From NCBI GenBank assembly GCA_021292105.1, contig CM037869.1, forward strand, positions 36,949,155 through 37,013,154: DNA of 64,000 bases, read 5' to 3'. Source of the DNA: Anadara kagoshimensis. Its lineage: Eukaryota > Mollusca > Bivalvia > Arcoida > Arcidae. Both the position numbers and the translations under genes were made by a program. The notes beneath the pieces are model-generated. The model was not told the DNA's origin, made no database searches, and saw nothing but the letters and a program-made list of their open reading frames with translations. Shown in pieces: positions 52,848-64,000 of this stretch. Position 1 is the stretch's first letter. Every line of letters starts with the position of its first letter.

Positions 52848-53203
52848 GTAAAATTAAAACAGGTTTAGTAATCACAGCTACTAGATAGGTATATTTGCTG
52901 GTAGACTAAGCACCATCGAGGATATCGTCAACCCAGTAGGCAGTACATAGTAGTCATTTATAAACATTTTATCATAAAAATTATTTGGTTCTTAAATATT
53001 TAAGTTCCTCAAAAATAATATCTTTGAAAGAAAAAATTTGATTTCATAATTTCCTGCAAGTTAAAATTTGAAATTTCTCAAAAACTAAGGTATACTTCCT
53101 CACGCAAAGTATTTCCTTAACTTAATTTGGTAAAATATATTTTGGTCCTTTGGGTAGCTTTTCAAAATCTTGAAAATAATTTTGGTTTCATAATGTTGAT
53201 CCA

Positions 53204-53248
53204 AGCACTACTAATGAGGATTTGTATACCAAACGCTCGCCTAGTGCT
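53204..53248 (+). ncRNA. Hammerhead-ribozyme-like motif 3, degenerate
   Basis: Stem I AGCACTA/TAGTGCT is perfect, but the core reads CTAATGA and the GAAA box is CAAA-like. The flanks (TAATGTTGATCC before, TGTAAAATTCAAAC after) match motifs 1 and 2. Confidence 0.4.
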
Positions 53249-53472
53249 GTAAAATTCAAACTTATTATGTAATATACTTATAATTAATCCTAAGACACAG
53301 GTGGTTTGGGTTTTTTATTTTTATTTCATTTCAAAAATTTAAAAATTATTACATGGTCATCTATTTAATAAGACTATAAAACGTCTGTATTTATCATAAT
53401 TCTTATTACCATGTCATTTTTATAACAAACGTGATGACTTCAATTTTTCTATTGTCAACTTTCCTTTCTATG

Positions 53473-53640
53473 CAGCGATACACCTGCTCCTCCTGCTTAT
53501 GGCGTATTTGTTTCCAAATTTATACGCTATGTTAGAGCTTGTTCCCATTACGGGGACTTTGTACAACGAAGCAGGCTGCTTACAAATAAACTGTTAACTC
53601 AGGTATATATCAAGGTTCTCAAAGGTTTTATGGCCGTCAT
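53473..53640 (+). pseudogene. Penelope-like RT C-terminal fragment
   Basis: The + strand encodes PAPPAYGVFVSKFIRY, RACSHYGDFVQRSRLL and NKLLTQV, closely matching the RT at 35,934-36,694. It is followed head-on by a - strand 3' end of the same family. Confidence 0.75.
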
Positions 53641-53642
53641 CA

Positions 53643-53895
53643 GAAAAGTAAGTTAAAACATTGGAACTGACAAGTTAGGTTAGACACGTGAACTGCTACC
53701 AGGGAAGTGAGGCCATGTGCTCCGGAAGGGTAAGCACCTTATGTTTTGCTAGTTACACCCGTCGTGTGTGTAATCAAAATTGTGTGAAAGGAACATGGAA
53801 CTATGGAACGTCATGTATATCCAGGGCTATCAAGGGCACAGAGACATTAAACTTATCAACAATACTGTGATGACGGCCATACAACTTTCAACTTC
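53643..53895 (-). mobile_element. Penelope-like 3'-end fragment, inverted next to RT fragment
   Basis: AACTGACAAGTTAGGTTAGA, then ACCAGGGAAGTGAGGCCATG and CTCCGGAAGGGTAAGCACCT, to TGTGATGACGGCCATACAAC. Confidence 0.75.
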
Positions 53896-54589
53896 CAACT
53901 TTTCAAAGGTCAGACGATTGTTTGACGGATCAAACTGTCGACACTTAAAATAGTGATGATGGCAATGATCATTATGACTGGCATCATGTGGCTATACCTA
54001 CTGACACCGCCGATTTTGATTTGACCTTCAGATGACCATAAATTTGTTTATAAGTTTTTACCTAATCTATTCTCCTTATTTCCTTTTTCCATTTTTAAAG
54101 GATAGCGTTCTATTACAAAGTAAAATTTACAAGCATGTTGTAATTGTCTACGTAAATTATATTTGAAGCCAATCAAGGGCATAAAAAGGTGGGAAATCAT
54201 TATGCGTTCATTCATTTAGGATAGGGTAGTCCCTATTCAACATTGATACTCAAAATGGAATCATATAGTCTTATTTAAAAATTTGCAAATAAAATACTTC
54301 ATATAGAACCATTAATATTAGTGTGGTTAAAATTTCTCGGTTTTCTGATTTCTGGAAGTAAATCCCAATTGAGGGTCATGATAATGAAATTTTTGTTGTC
54401 AATAAATTTTGTAAAATTCAAATACCCACGAAAATATTTAAATTTAATCCCCCTTTTATTATTTGAGATTTTATATTATCAGTAATAACTTGTTATCCTT
54501 TAAATTGAAAATTTATGCATTTTTCTTTAAATACAGTCTTTCTTTTATAAAGTCTATAAAAGCCAGCCACTTACCCGGAGTTGAGTTAG

Positions 54590-54913
54590 AGTTAAGTAAT
54601 GGTGTTTAACGTCCCAGTCAAGAATATTTAACTTATATCGAGACGTCGCCAGCTATAGACGAAGGTGCAGGCATTTTGCGTTCCGCTGATGGCATACATC
54701 GAGGTTCTTTAGCGTGCCAAGCCCACCGTGACATGGAACCTAGTTTATTTTAGATTCCCATCCGAAAGGACCGTGACTTTCTTTTCGTAATGCCGCGTGA
54801 ACGAAAGAAGAGACACTACCCACTTTCAAGTCTTAGTTCAGACCCGGCAAGGATCGAACCCGCGACATTTCGCTTACGAAGCGAGCACTCAACCAACTGA
54901 GCTAAGGCAGTGG
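54590..54913 (-). mobile_element. tRNA-headed SINE, full length
   Basis: On the - strand the head contains TAGCTCAGTTGGTTGAGTGC and GGGTTCGATCC-type boxes (54,850-54,912). The tail is CTCGATATAAGTTAAATATT, then GACTGGGACGTTAAACACC. Same family as 28,917. Confidence 0.75.
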
Positions 54914-55654
54914 TTATACCAGCCAAGGAAACCAGTAAAAGTGACCTTTATGGACAGATGACCTTTACATACAGCTTAAAATAATATTAATTAAGAACAA
55001 CTGGGATACAATTTAACTGGCATTAATATGCAGTTGGTTCTTATATAGAGGTGGCCTTTAAGGCAGTTAGGAATGTATTTGTTTTCTTTCAGAGTCCAGT
55101 TCAGATATTCTAATTAAAATTTAATGTGTTTTCTTTAAAATAAATTATAATCGAATCAAAAGACAATCTTAACACTTTTGACAGATTTGTTTTTCTAACA
55201 CATATTAAATCTGGAACAGCGTACAAACACAAGATAAATCTTTCTTAAATTGGCTCAAAAAATATTGTTCTAAACATACATCGTAGTGACCAGGTTTGTA
55301 TTAATAGTATGTCACTAACAGGAAAATTAAATTTCACAATAGTTTTTTTACAGAATGAGCGTGTACGCATTTGTTCAAAATAAAATCTCGAAAGCAAAGT
55401 AAAACTTGCAAACGTTTTTAATTCCGCGTGCAATTACTATAATTTTCTCAAGATATTAATTTTCGCTAAAAAACAAACGCCCGCGAAAACAGCGAAAATT
55501 AGTACACACCGAAAATAAATACGTTTACAGCATATTAAACACGCCACCTTCCATAAGAAATTTTAAAAAATTCAGTAATTGGATAATAAAAATAATAACA
55601 TCAGGCAAGTTAAACTTTGAAGATTGTTTTTGATGTGTGTACATATTAAATAAA

Positions 55655-55745
55655 AAAGAAACACACATATCCAAATCATAATCCAAAAAGCAAAGTAAAG
55701 GCTGTGAAAACTTGCAAATTAAGTTAAAAACGTGAAGTTCTTTGG
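55655..55745 (-). mobile_element. Penelope-like 3'-end fragment, short and diverged
   Basis: AAAGAAACACACATATCCAA, CCAAAAAGCAAAGTAAAGGC and AAGTTAAAAACGTGAAGTTC. Confidence 0.4.
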
Positions 55746-55920
55746 TCCAATTACAGATATATTCTAATTATGATGTAATGAGTTTTCTTAATATAAATCA
55801 TGATGGGAACAAAGATAATCTTAATACATTTGACAGGTGCGTGTTACTGACATGTATTAATCTGAAAAAGCATAGAAATACAACATATATTTTATTGGGT
55901 TGTTTGTTTGGGTTTTTTCC

Positions 55921-55921
<1 letters not shown>

Positions 55922-55967
<46 letters not shown>

Positions 55968-55970
55968 GTT
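55922..55970. repeat. (GT)n microsatellite
   Basis: About 22 GT units. Confidence 0.95.
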
Positions 55971-56005
55971 GTTGAATCAGGGATATTGCAAGCCTAGGAT
56001 TTAGC

Positions 56006-56150
56006 CTGTTTAGCTAGCTACACCGTCACGTGTGTAATCAAAATTGTGTGAAAGGAACATGGAACTATGGGACGTCAAGTATATCCAGGGCAATTCTGGA
56101 CACAGAGATATCAAACGTATCAACAATACTGTGATAACAGCAATAAAACT
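56006..56150 (-). mobile_element. Penelope-like 3'-end fragment, inner part
   Basis: GCCTGTTTAGCTAGCTACAC, then GTGTGTAATCAAAATTGTGT to CAACAATACTGTGATAACAG. The outer 3' border is missing. Confidence 0.65.
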
Positions 56151-56404
56151 TTCAACTTTCAACTTTCAAAGGTCAGACAATTGTTTGACGGATCAATCTG
56201 TCGACAATGCAAATAGTGATGATGGCCAGACCATTATGACTGTCATCAAGCGGCTACCTACTGACACATCGCTGATTTTGATTTTTCCTTCCTATGACCA
56301 TAAGTTTGTTTTCAAGTTTGTTATCTAATCTAGGTACATTCTCCTTATTTCCATTTTTAAAGGAAAGCGCTCTATTACAAAGTAAACTTTACAAGCGTGT
56401 TATA

Positions 56405-56535
56405 ATACCGCGTGAACGACGAGAGAACAGTCACTATCCACTTTCAAGTCTTAGTTCAGACCCGACCGGTGATCAAACCCACGACCTCCCCTTACGGAGC
56501 AAAAACTCTACTAACTGAGCTACTGCAGTAGTCAT
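56405..56535 (-). mobile_element. SINE fragment (head half)
   Basis: - strand head with TAGCTCAGTTAGTAGAGTTT and GTGGGTTTGATCACC, then the GACTGTTCTCTCGTCG body. The tail is absent. Confidence 0.6.
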
Positions 56536-57159
56536 ACCAGCCAGGGAAACCAGACAAAGTGGCCTTTATGGGCAGATAACCTTTACATACAGATTAAAAT
56601 GATATGGATAAAGAACAATTGGGATACAATTTTACTGGCCTTAATAAGCAGTTGGTCCTGATATAAAGATGGCCCTTAAGGTGGGTGGGAATGTATTTGT
56701 TTTCCTTGAGAGTCCAGTTCAGATATTCTAATTAAAATTTAACGTGTTTTCTTTAAAATAAATTATATTCGAATCAAAAGATAATCTTAACACATTTGAC
56801 AGATTTGTTTTTCTGACACATATTAAGTCTAAAACAGTCAAATACAACATCAATCCTATTTTTTTAAATTGCTTTAAAAATATAAATAGTCTATTTTTTC
56901 ATCATACAATCATACAATCATACATCGTAGTTTGCCAGGTTTATATAATATCATAAACAGGAAAATTTAACTTAAAATGATTTTTACAGAAACATGCCTG
57001 CTCTTATGTGTTCAAATCATATTCTCAAAAGCAAAGTAAAAAGTGACAAACTATTCAATTTCGCGTGTACTTATTTCCGAGGTATATGAAATTTATGGGT
57101 ATTTGCGTAGTTAAATTTCTGCCTTTCTTAAAATGCACTTGCTCACAATAAGCAATCTC

Positions 57160-57265
57160 ACTTTCCTGATCGAAGTTCACGTGTTTAAACTAAATTGTCA
57201 ATTTCTAAGTTTTTACTTTGCTTATGAATTATTATTCAGACATAGCTTAATATGTATGTTTTTTA
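57160..57265 (+). mobile_element. Penelope-like 3'-end fragment, short and diverged
   Basis: CTGATCGAAGTTCACGTGTT, TTTCTAAGTTTTTACTTTGC, then TATGTATGTTTTTTAATTAT. Confidence 0.45.
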
Positions 57266-58015
57266 ATTATGAACAATCTTACACAGAATCATGAAAGTGG
57301 TGTTTTCCTGTGTTTTCGGGTCATTTTCTGAAATTCAGTTACTCACGAAAATATTGAAGTTAATCTCCCTTTTATTATTTGAGACTTTACATTATCAGTA
57401 ATAATTTTTGTTAACCTTTAAATTGAAAATCTATGCATTTTTTTCTTAAATTCTAGTACTGTTTTTCTATTATACATTCTATAAAGGCCAGCCAAAGAAA
57501 CCAGTCATAAAAGCCTTTATGGACAGGTGGCCTTTATATACAGATTGAAATAATATGAATAAAGAACAACTGTGATAAAATTTTACCGGTTTTAATAAGC
57601 ACGTGGTCATTATATAAAGATGGCCTTTAAGGCAGATTGAAATGTACCTGTTTTCCCTTTATAGCCCAGCTGCAGATATTATAATTAAAATTTAACGTGT
57701 TTTCTTATAATAAATTAAAATGGAAACAAAGGAAATCTTAATACATTTGAATGATTTATTTTACTGACACATATTTAGTTTAAAACAGCATACAAATACA
57801 CCCTAAATTGTTTTTAAATTTCTATAAAATAATATAAATAAAAAACGACCTCGACCTCAGTCTATTTTTTTTATCATACAATAATACAATCATACATCGT
57901 AGTTTGCCAGGTTTATAAACAGTAAAATTTAACTTGAAAATAGTTTTTACAGAACCATGCGTGCTCTTATTTGTTCAAATCATATTCTAAAAAAGCAAAG
58001 TAAAAAGTGAGAAAC

Positions 58016-58180
58016 TACAGTCGAACCAAGGGAACTAGTAAAAGTGGCCTTTATGGGCAGGTGGCCTATATATACAGGTTCAAATAATATGAATAAAGAA
58101 CAATGGGGATACAATTCCACTGACCTTTATAGGCAGGTGGCCCTTATATAGAGGTGGCCTTTAAGGCAGGGTTGACTGTA
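58016..58180. mobile_element. 165-bp MITE, TACAGTC ends
   Basis: Begins TACAGTCGAACCAAGGGAAC and ends AAGGCAGGGTTGACTGTA. The ends are inverse (TACAGTCAACC against TACAGTCGAACC). Related GGCCTTTAAGGCAG segments occur at about 55,040, 56,668, 57,620 and 59,415. Confidence 0.7.
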
Positions 58181-58721
58181 TTCAATTCCGCGTGTAGTTA
58201 TTTTCGAGGTATGTGAAATTTATGGGTATTCGCGAAGTTAAATTTTTGCCTTTCTTAAACATGCACAATCACACAATAAGCGTACTATAATTTTTATAAA
58301 AAAACAAACGCCCGTTAAATTAGCGAAAATTAGTACATTGCGAAAATAAATACGTTAATAGTAGGTTAAACACGCAACCTTGCACCAGAGAAAAATAATA
58401 AAAGAAAATAAAGAAATAACAGTAAAAGATAATAAAACTAATATCATAAGGAAGTAAAACTTTGAAGAGTCCATGTCCGAATTGTAATCTCAAATGCAAA
58501 GTAAAGACTCCGAAAACTTGCAATTTAAGTTAAAAACGTGAAGTTCTATAGTCCAGTTCCAGATATTCTTATTATGATGTTTTCTTAAAATAAATTATAA
58601 TGGAAAAATAGGAAATCTAATACATTTGAATGATTTGTTTTACTGACACATATTAAATCTTACACAGCGTACAAATACAACATACAATTTTTTTAAACTT
58701 TATTTTTTTTTTGTGCGTTGG

Positions 58722-59040
58722 TTGTTGACGCAGAGATATTGCAAGCCTAGGCTTATCAAGTCCCTTAAAAAGTTGTATGGTCGTAATCACAGTATTATTG
58801 ATAAGTTTGATGTCTCTATGCCCAGGGTTGCCCTGAATATATTTGGCGTCCCATAGTTCCATGTTCCTTTCACACAATTTTGATAACACACGGTGTAGCT
58901 AGCTAAACTGGAGATACTTGCCCTTCCAGATCACCCGGCTTCACTTCCCTGGTGAAAGTCTACATGTTTAACATAACTTTTCAGCTTCTTAGTTTTATTT
59001 GGCTTATGAATTATGATTCGGACATGGATTATTATGTCGG
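58722..59040 (+). mobile_element. Penelope-like 3'-end fragment with RT C-terminus
   Basis: CAAGCCTAGGCTTATCAAGT, ATTGATAAGTTTGATGTCTC, the AGCTAGCTAAACTGGAGATA variant of the 86-nt segment with several changes, to TATGTCGGTTTTTAAT. Confidence 0.7.
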
Positions 59041-60339
59041 TTTTTAATAATGAACAATCTTGCACGGAATCATGGAAGTGGTATTTTCTGGTGTTTTCCG
59101 GTCATAATTGTTAAATATTTGTTGATATTATTTTTTCTGAAATTCAATCACCAACGAAAATATTGAAATTTAATTCCTTTCTATTATTTGTGATTTTCCA
59201 TTATCAGTAACAATTTGTTATCCTTAAAATTGAAAATTTGTGCATTTTTTCTTGAAATACAGTCTTTATTTTATACAGTCTATAAAGGCCAGCCAAGGAC
59301 ACCATTAAAAGTGACCTTTATAGGCAGATGTCCTTTATATACAGATTAAAGTAATATTAATAAAGAACAACTTAGATATAATTTTACTGGCTTTAATAAG
59401 CAGGTGATCCTTATGTGTTCTTTAAGGCAGGTTGGCATGCACTTGTTTTTCTTCATAGTCCAGTCACAGATATTCTAATTAAAATTTAATGTGCTTTCTT
59501 TGAAATTAATTATAATCGAAACAAAAGATAATCATAATACATTTGACAGATTTGTTTTTCTGACACATTTTAGGTCTGGAACAGCGTACAAACACAAATA
59601 AATTATTTTTTAAATTGGCTCTAAAATTATAATTACAGAACGACCTCAACCTCAGTCTATTTTTTCGAAATCATACATCGTAGATTGTCAGTTTTATATA
59701 ATATCATAAAAACAGAAAGATAAAACTTGAAAATTTTTTTGCAGAACGCGCGTACTCTTATTTGTTCAAATCATATTCTCAAAAGCAAAGTAAAAAGTGA
59801 CAAACTTTTCAATTTCGCGTGTACTATTTCTGAGGTATATGAAATTTATGGATTTATTGGCGAAGGTATTTTTTTGCTTTTCTTAAACATGCACTTTCAC
59901 ACAATACGCATACTAAACTTTTCTCAAAGTATTAATTTTTGCGAAAACAAACTCTAGCAATTAACGAAAATTATTACACCGCGAAAATAAATTCGTTAAT
60001 AGTAGGTTGAACACGCAACCTTCCCTCGGAGAAAAATGATGAAAAAATAAAGGAACAACAGTAAACGAATAATTAAAATAATAACATAAGGCAAGAAAAA
60101 TTGTGTTTGATATGTGTACTTGATTCATAAGAAAGAAACATATGAGTCCAAATCATAATCCCAAAACCAAAGTGAAAACTTGCAAATTAAATTACACACG
60201 ACACCTTCCACCAGAAAAGAAAAATATAAGACAATAAGACTATAGCTGTAATAATAAAGAATAATAAAATTTTTACAGAACGACGTGTGCCATTTGTTAA
60301 ATATATAGATGTGTACCATGGTTATTAAAACGGGTCTCA

Positions 60340-60376
60340 GTTGAGTTGATTTATGGTGTTTAACGTCCCGAATGTT
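60340..60376 (-). mobile_element. SINE tail trace
   Basis: GAGTTGATTTATGGTGTTTA, then ACGTCCC. The tail only of the 54,590-type SINE. Confidence 0.4.
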
Positions 60377-60674
60377 TCACTTACTTTTTTTGCAAACTCT
60401 GCGAGTCAACAACTTTAATCGCTTGTACATATCTAAGAGAATTAAAATGACATTTCTCGACTAAGTGACTAGCTCAATAAATTCAAAGATTGTAAGTGGT
60501 TTTTTTTTTTTTTTTGGGGGGGGGGTTAACCTTTCTTCATAGTTGCATTTGTTCCTATATTGCAGCCAGACATTTTAATCTCGTACGTTCAATGGTCCAT
60601 ATTACTGTCTGGTAAATTTTATTGGTCAACATTATTTTATTTACGTTGCAAGGTTCAAATACTTAAAGTATGTA

Positions 60675-60865
60675 TCAAAAACAATCATATCAGTCCATGT
60701 TCAAATAACAATTAAAAATCAAAGTAATTACTGAAAACTGGCAATTTTTCTTTAATACGTGAACTTTCGCCAGAGCAGTGGGGCGTGGATGTTCCCGAAA
60801 CGTAAGCACTATAACAATATTAAAGGGGCATGTGACTATAAGGCTTCAAATATATACAGAATAAC

Positions 60866-60870
<5 letters not shown>
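60675..60870 (-). mobile_element. Penelope-like 3'-end fragment, diverged
   Basis: AAAAACAATCATATCAGTCC, TTTCGCCAGAGCAGTGGGGC, then GGCTTCAAATATATACAGAA. Confidence 0.5.

Positions 60871-60917
<47 letters not shown>
60869..60917. repeat. (GATT)n microsatellite
   Basis: About 12 units of TTGA/GATT ahead of a SINE tail. Confidence 0.95.
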
Positions 60918-60919
<2 letters not shown>

Positions 60920-61146
60920 GGGGTTTTACGTTATATCGAGACGTCGCCAGCTATAGGCGAAGTGATAGAAATCGTGACCTTTGCACTGCGCTCAGGACAA
61001 TGTGCAGGGAGACTTCTTTAACATGACACGCCTGCCGTGACACGGGTCCTCGTTTTTTTAAGTTCCCATCTGAAATAACCGTGACTTTTATTTCGTAGTG
61101 CCGAGTGATTGGCGAAATAACAGTCACTATCCACTTTCAAGTCTTT
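60918..61146 (-). mobile_element. SINE fragment (body and tail)
   Basis: TTATATCGAGACGTCGCCAG, CACGCCTGCCGTGACACGGG, then AGTCACTATCCACTTTCAAG. The head is missing. Confidence 0.65.
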
Positions 61147-61376
61147 GCTGCCGTAATGGTTCTCAATAAAAAAGGGGTATGTTTATGTAAATCTATATAC
61201 TTCGGTTTAGCCATGGTCCACAGTTCTCCTAAACCTTGTTTTTTATTTATTGTTTGTGTTTGGTTTTTTTATCGTTTATGTTTTAGCTTATTTTGGTCGC
61301 AATGCCTGAAGACATATATTTCTTTTTTTTTCTCCATATCGAAAACAATACAAATGTACTTGGGTAAAACTCAATA

Positions 61377-61485
61377 AAAAACAAACAAACTAATCCATGT
61401 TCGAATAAAAAAATTTGAAACCGACAAACACGCAAACTTTCACCAGGGAAGTGAGACCGGGTGTTCCGGAAAAGTAAGTTTCAAA
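61377..61485 (-). mobile_element. Penelope-like 3'-end fragment, short
   Basis: AAACAAACAAACTAATCCAT, then TTCACCAGGGAAGTGAGACC and GGTGTTCCGGAAAAGTAAG. Confidence 0.55.
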
Positions 61486-62190
61486 TTAAAAAAAACAGTC
61501 GCAGGGTAAGTCTCAAAATTTGAAATACTGACAGTTTTGTATGTACATATGCACTATATTATGGATGTAGCCAGTCTTCAAAGACACATACGTTAAAGGA
61601 GCATAAAAAGGAAGCTTATTTATTGGTTAAAAATGTATCTTCTAAACTGTTGAAATTATTGCATAATGTCTAATCTTGCAAATGAAAAAAAAGATTATAT
61701 CTTTAGCAAAATGTTCAGCATGATTTAACATTTTAATTACTGACTGGTCACCGATTGAATTGGTATAATAGCGTAAATCAAGATGAACACGTGTCATTTG
61801 TCATAGAACAACAACTGGTAAATAGTCACGTGGTATGAGTCTTTAGTTCAATCGTGACAAGAAAATAATGAAACAAATAAAAAAGGATACTACAGAGAAG
61901 TAATGAAAGGCTTAAAGGTATATAAAGAGCTTTCAAATTCAAAATGGGATCTTCTGTAAAAACTGTGGAAAACAATGAAGATCGAAAAGAAGAGGAAAAC
62001 AAAAAGGTAGGGTAAATTTGTTAATTTAATCAAATATAATTTAATAGAAGGTATGACTGAAGCAAATTATAGGTATTCCTGTGTTAGATGACGCAACTCT
62101 ATAGTAAAGCGTGCCCCGCTCAACGCAGTGAAGAGCCAGGCACTGTTGAGAACCTACAGTAACATTAAATTGACAAATTATTTCGACAAT
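61486..62190. other. Stretch with one weak first-exon candidate
   Basis: From ATG 61,944, MGSSVKTVENNEDRKEEENK reads into a GTAGGG donor. It is preceded by TATATAAAG only about 25 bp upstream. Too little to call a gene. Confidence 0.25.
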
Positions 62191-62198
62191 TTTGGTCC

Positions 62199-62248
62199 GA
62201 ACACTACAAAGAAGGGATTTTATTCTAAAAACGACCATCTAGTAATGC
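62199..62248 (+). ncRNA. Hammerhead-ribozyme-like motif 4, decayed
   Basis: GGTCCGAACACTACAAAGAA in place of the CTGATGA core, then AAAACGACCATCTAGTAATG. The flanks AAAATTAAAACCGGTTTAGT match motif 2. Recognisable only by comparison. Confidence 0.3.
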
Positions 62249-62834
62249 AAAATTAAAACCGGTTTAGTAATAATTAGAAGAGGGAAAATTAAGTCCGTCG
62301 GTTAGAAAATGTGTTCGCCTGCATGCGGAGAAGAAATGTCCTTAAGAAAAGAGCCTTTATTCAAAGTAAGATACAACATCAAAAATAGATAGAGAGAGAG
62401 ACAGAATCCAACTCGTAGCTTTAATATAATTCAAATGGTGATACTAGTAGCAGAAAGGAAAGTCAGTTAGTGTGCTTATATAATTATATATTTAGGTGGC
62501 AAAAGACAACCGAACCATCTATTTAATTTTTTCTACAAATCAGGGAACCAGTATTTTAAAGTTAAATTAAATTTCAGAGTTATATAAATGGTCAAGAGGT
62601 TTTTTTTAGAATATTCTAGATGATTTTTCGTGCGATTTTTTTTTCTTTTTTGTGAAGATGGAAATTGAATGTCAATACCAACTATGAATTATTGCGTTTT
62701 TTCTATAAAAGGCTACATTTAAGCTATATTAAAACAAATGATAAATTTCAGTTTTCTATGGTCAGATTTCTTTTGTTTGCAGGAATACACCTGCTTTTCT
62801 TGTCATTGTTTTATTTGTTTCACAGTAAATATAC
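62249..62834. other. AT-rich stretch without recognised genes
   Basis: A short GA-repeat at about 62,390. Nothing else recognised. Confidence 0.4.
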
Positions 62835-62963
62835 AATAATTGCCCTCTAGGTATGTGGACATCCAGAATTGTCACCCGACAGAAGGGTTGATGCCCGAGG
62901 GCGAAATCCCTTCTGAAGGGTGACAATTCTGGATGTCCACATACTTAGAGGGCATTGATTATT
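62835..62963. mobile_element. Near-perfect 129-bp palindrome (MITE-like)
   Basis: Arms CCAGAATTGTCACCC and GGGTGACAATTCTGG extend out to TGCCCTCTAGGTATGTGGAC and GTCCACATACTTAGAGGGCA. The centre is AGAAGGGTTGATGCCCGAGG. Confidence 0.8.
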
Positions 62964-63483
62964 TTATTATACCGAAACAAAACTTACCATGTAAATTGAC
63001 GCAACCAATATCTAAATTTTAAATTAAATTCAATGCTGCCAGTTTACACTTTCAACCATCCCGGGGGGGGGGGTGTGGGTGGGTCATACTTTAGATTCCG
63101 CAGAATTTCCGTTTCCATCAAATACATTTCCATTATTTTCACTGAAGCTTGGGTGACCCTTTTTGTGTTTTCTGCATCTTTGTCATACATAATTAATAAC
63201 AAGTCCGCCTCCGACGAACTGCAAAAAACGACTGGCCGCCATTGTTATTGTTTACCAAATGACAACACAGTTCTGTTGTACGAGTTGTTTCCCTTGCACC
63301 GGGTTATCACCGGATGATAATAGTATTATCACATGGCTGTGAAAGGTTGTCACACGCTGACAGTGATTCTGTGGAAAATATCTCATTTATTACATGTCAT
63401 GTGATTTGAAAACATCCAATGAAAAGTGTTTTAATATATGTCAGGTATAATAATATGCTTTAATAGAGATTTATCAAACAATG
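62964..63483. other. Stretch without recognised genes
   Basis: A G-run at 63,063 and a short GC-richer part. The open frame 63,033-63,317 shows no motif. Confidence 0.35.
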
Positions 63484-63780
63484 AGAATTTTTGACGACGA
63501 AGCAAGCTATTACGAATAAAAGGTTTGCTTGAGAATATAACAAGTCTATACGAACAATGTCATCAAAAATGGTCGTCATCTCCATGCTGTTGATATGTAT
63601 GATGTCTTTGTATCCCAAATTTATCTGTTTATATTGTACCTATCCAGGAGAATTTTAGATAAACCGATATCTCGATGGCGGCCAAACATTTCATAATTGA
63701 CTGGATTCACTTTATTTGCTTGTTTCAAAGTTTTTGTTTTGCATTAGGCATGGATTGGTATGATTGCTTTTGACTATAAA
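63484..63780 (+). mobile_element. Penelope-like 3'-end fragment, strongly diverged
   Basis: GACGAAGCAAGCTATTACGA, GTCGTCATCTCCATGCTGTT, TTCAAAGTTTTTGTTTTGCA, then GGCATGGATTGGTATGATTG. Confidence 0.45.
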
Positions 63781-64000
63781 AGCCACTAAGAGACGTTATT
63801 GCATTTGGCGATATAGCCAGATTTATAAAAATTTTATGTAATTCACGAAGCCAGTGTACATTACTTTATTTTTGCTGTGTGAAATTTTCAGGTTTTGACG
63901 AAGCTCAGTGTATTCGCGATGTCAAATTTTCTTAACTGATTAAAAAAAGAAAGTGAATGAGAACCTGAAACGTTTACTGTATGCCTAAAAATGTTGTATT

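Larger units (their letters stand above)
53900..60340. repeat. Region of diverged 1- to 3-kb segmental duplications
   Basis: The same ordered blocks return several times. Block 1, TTGTTTGACGGATCAA and on: 53,916 and 56,174. Block 2, TTTTATTATTTGAGAT and TATCAGTAATAA: about 54,455, 57,368 and 59,185. Block 3, CTATAAAGGCCAGCCAAGGA type: about 54,552, 57,478 and 59,277. Block 4, TATTTGTTCAAATCATATTC and AAAAGCAAAGTAAAAAGTGA: about 57,004, 57,970 and 59,760. No genes were seen. Confidence 0.65.

Noticed and set aside
61944-62008. First exon MGSSVKTVENNEDRKEEENK with myristoylation-like start
   Set aside because: The residue after the N-terminal segment does not fit the myristoylation pattern, the TATA box is too close, and no further exon was found.

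Overview
The window is eukaryotic nuclear DNA, AT-rich and intron-bearing. It most likely comes from a bivalve mollusc. The reasons are the repeat elements that open with TTTTAGCTCACCTG and close with GGGCCTCTTG, the tRNA-headed SINEs with a GACGTCTCGATATAAGTG-type tail, and the mix of hAT, CACTA-like, Gypsy and Penelope-like elements. The species cannot be named from the sequence. There is one 1,000-base assembly gap (40,501-41,500).

Layout. 1-4,730: last four exons of a host gene (SAMD3-like, + strand). 6.6-7.2 kb: a short CACTG-ended element. 7.4-12 kb: a decayed Ty3/Gypsy gag-pol. It is followed by a degenerate C2H2 reading frame, a CCATGG minisatellite, and a polypurine tract with a 3' LTR promoter (14.2-14.6 kb). 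The LTR is cut by a 4-kb composite repeat (14.6-18.7 kb). 18.8-21.6 kb: a Jockey/I-type LINE that has lost its RT core. 21.6-24.7 kb: a CACTA-like transposase gene with two C2H2 fingers. 26.1-31.4 kb: a host exon for the second half of a CIDE-N (CAD) domain, split by a 5.18-kb hAT transposon whose two-exon transposase has one frameshift. 32.88-39.51 kb: a 6,633-bp element with 236-bp terminal inverted repeats. It sits inside another coding exon and carries a spliced NADAR-SGNH hydrolase-OTU gene, itself split by a Penelope-like retroelement insertion. 39.7-40.5 kb: the end of a second hAT element, running into the gap. 41.6-64 kb: no recognised host gene, but MITEs, large palindromes, three copies of one TIR family, SINEs, at least fifteen 3'-end fragments of the same Penelope-like element, and four hammerhead-ribozyme-like motifs.

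Most genes here belong to mobile elements, most are broken, and they are nested. The best leads are these. (1) The TIR-bounded element whose only recognisable gene joins ADP-ribose, esterase and deubiquitinase-type domains; removing the element and one target copy restores an in-frame exon. (2) The CIDE-N exon split by hAT, where removing the element and one CTGAT restores the frame. (3) A constant 86-nt structured segment in the 3' end of the Penelope-like family. (4) A set of hammerhead-like motifs. Conclusions about protein families rest on motif reading only; no database search was possible.
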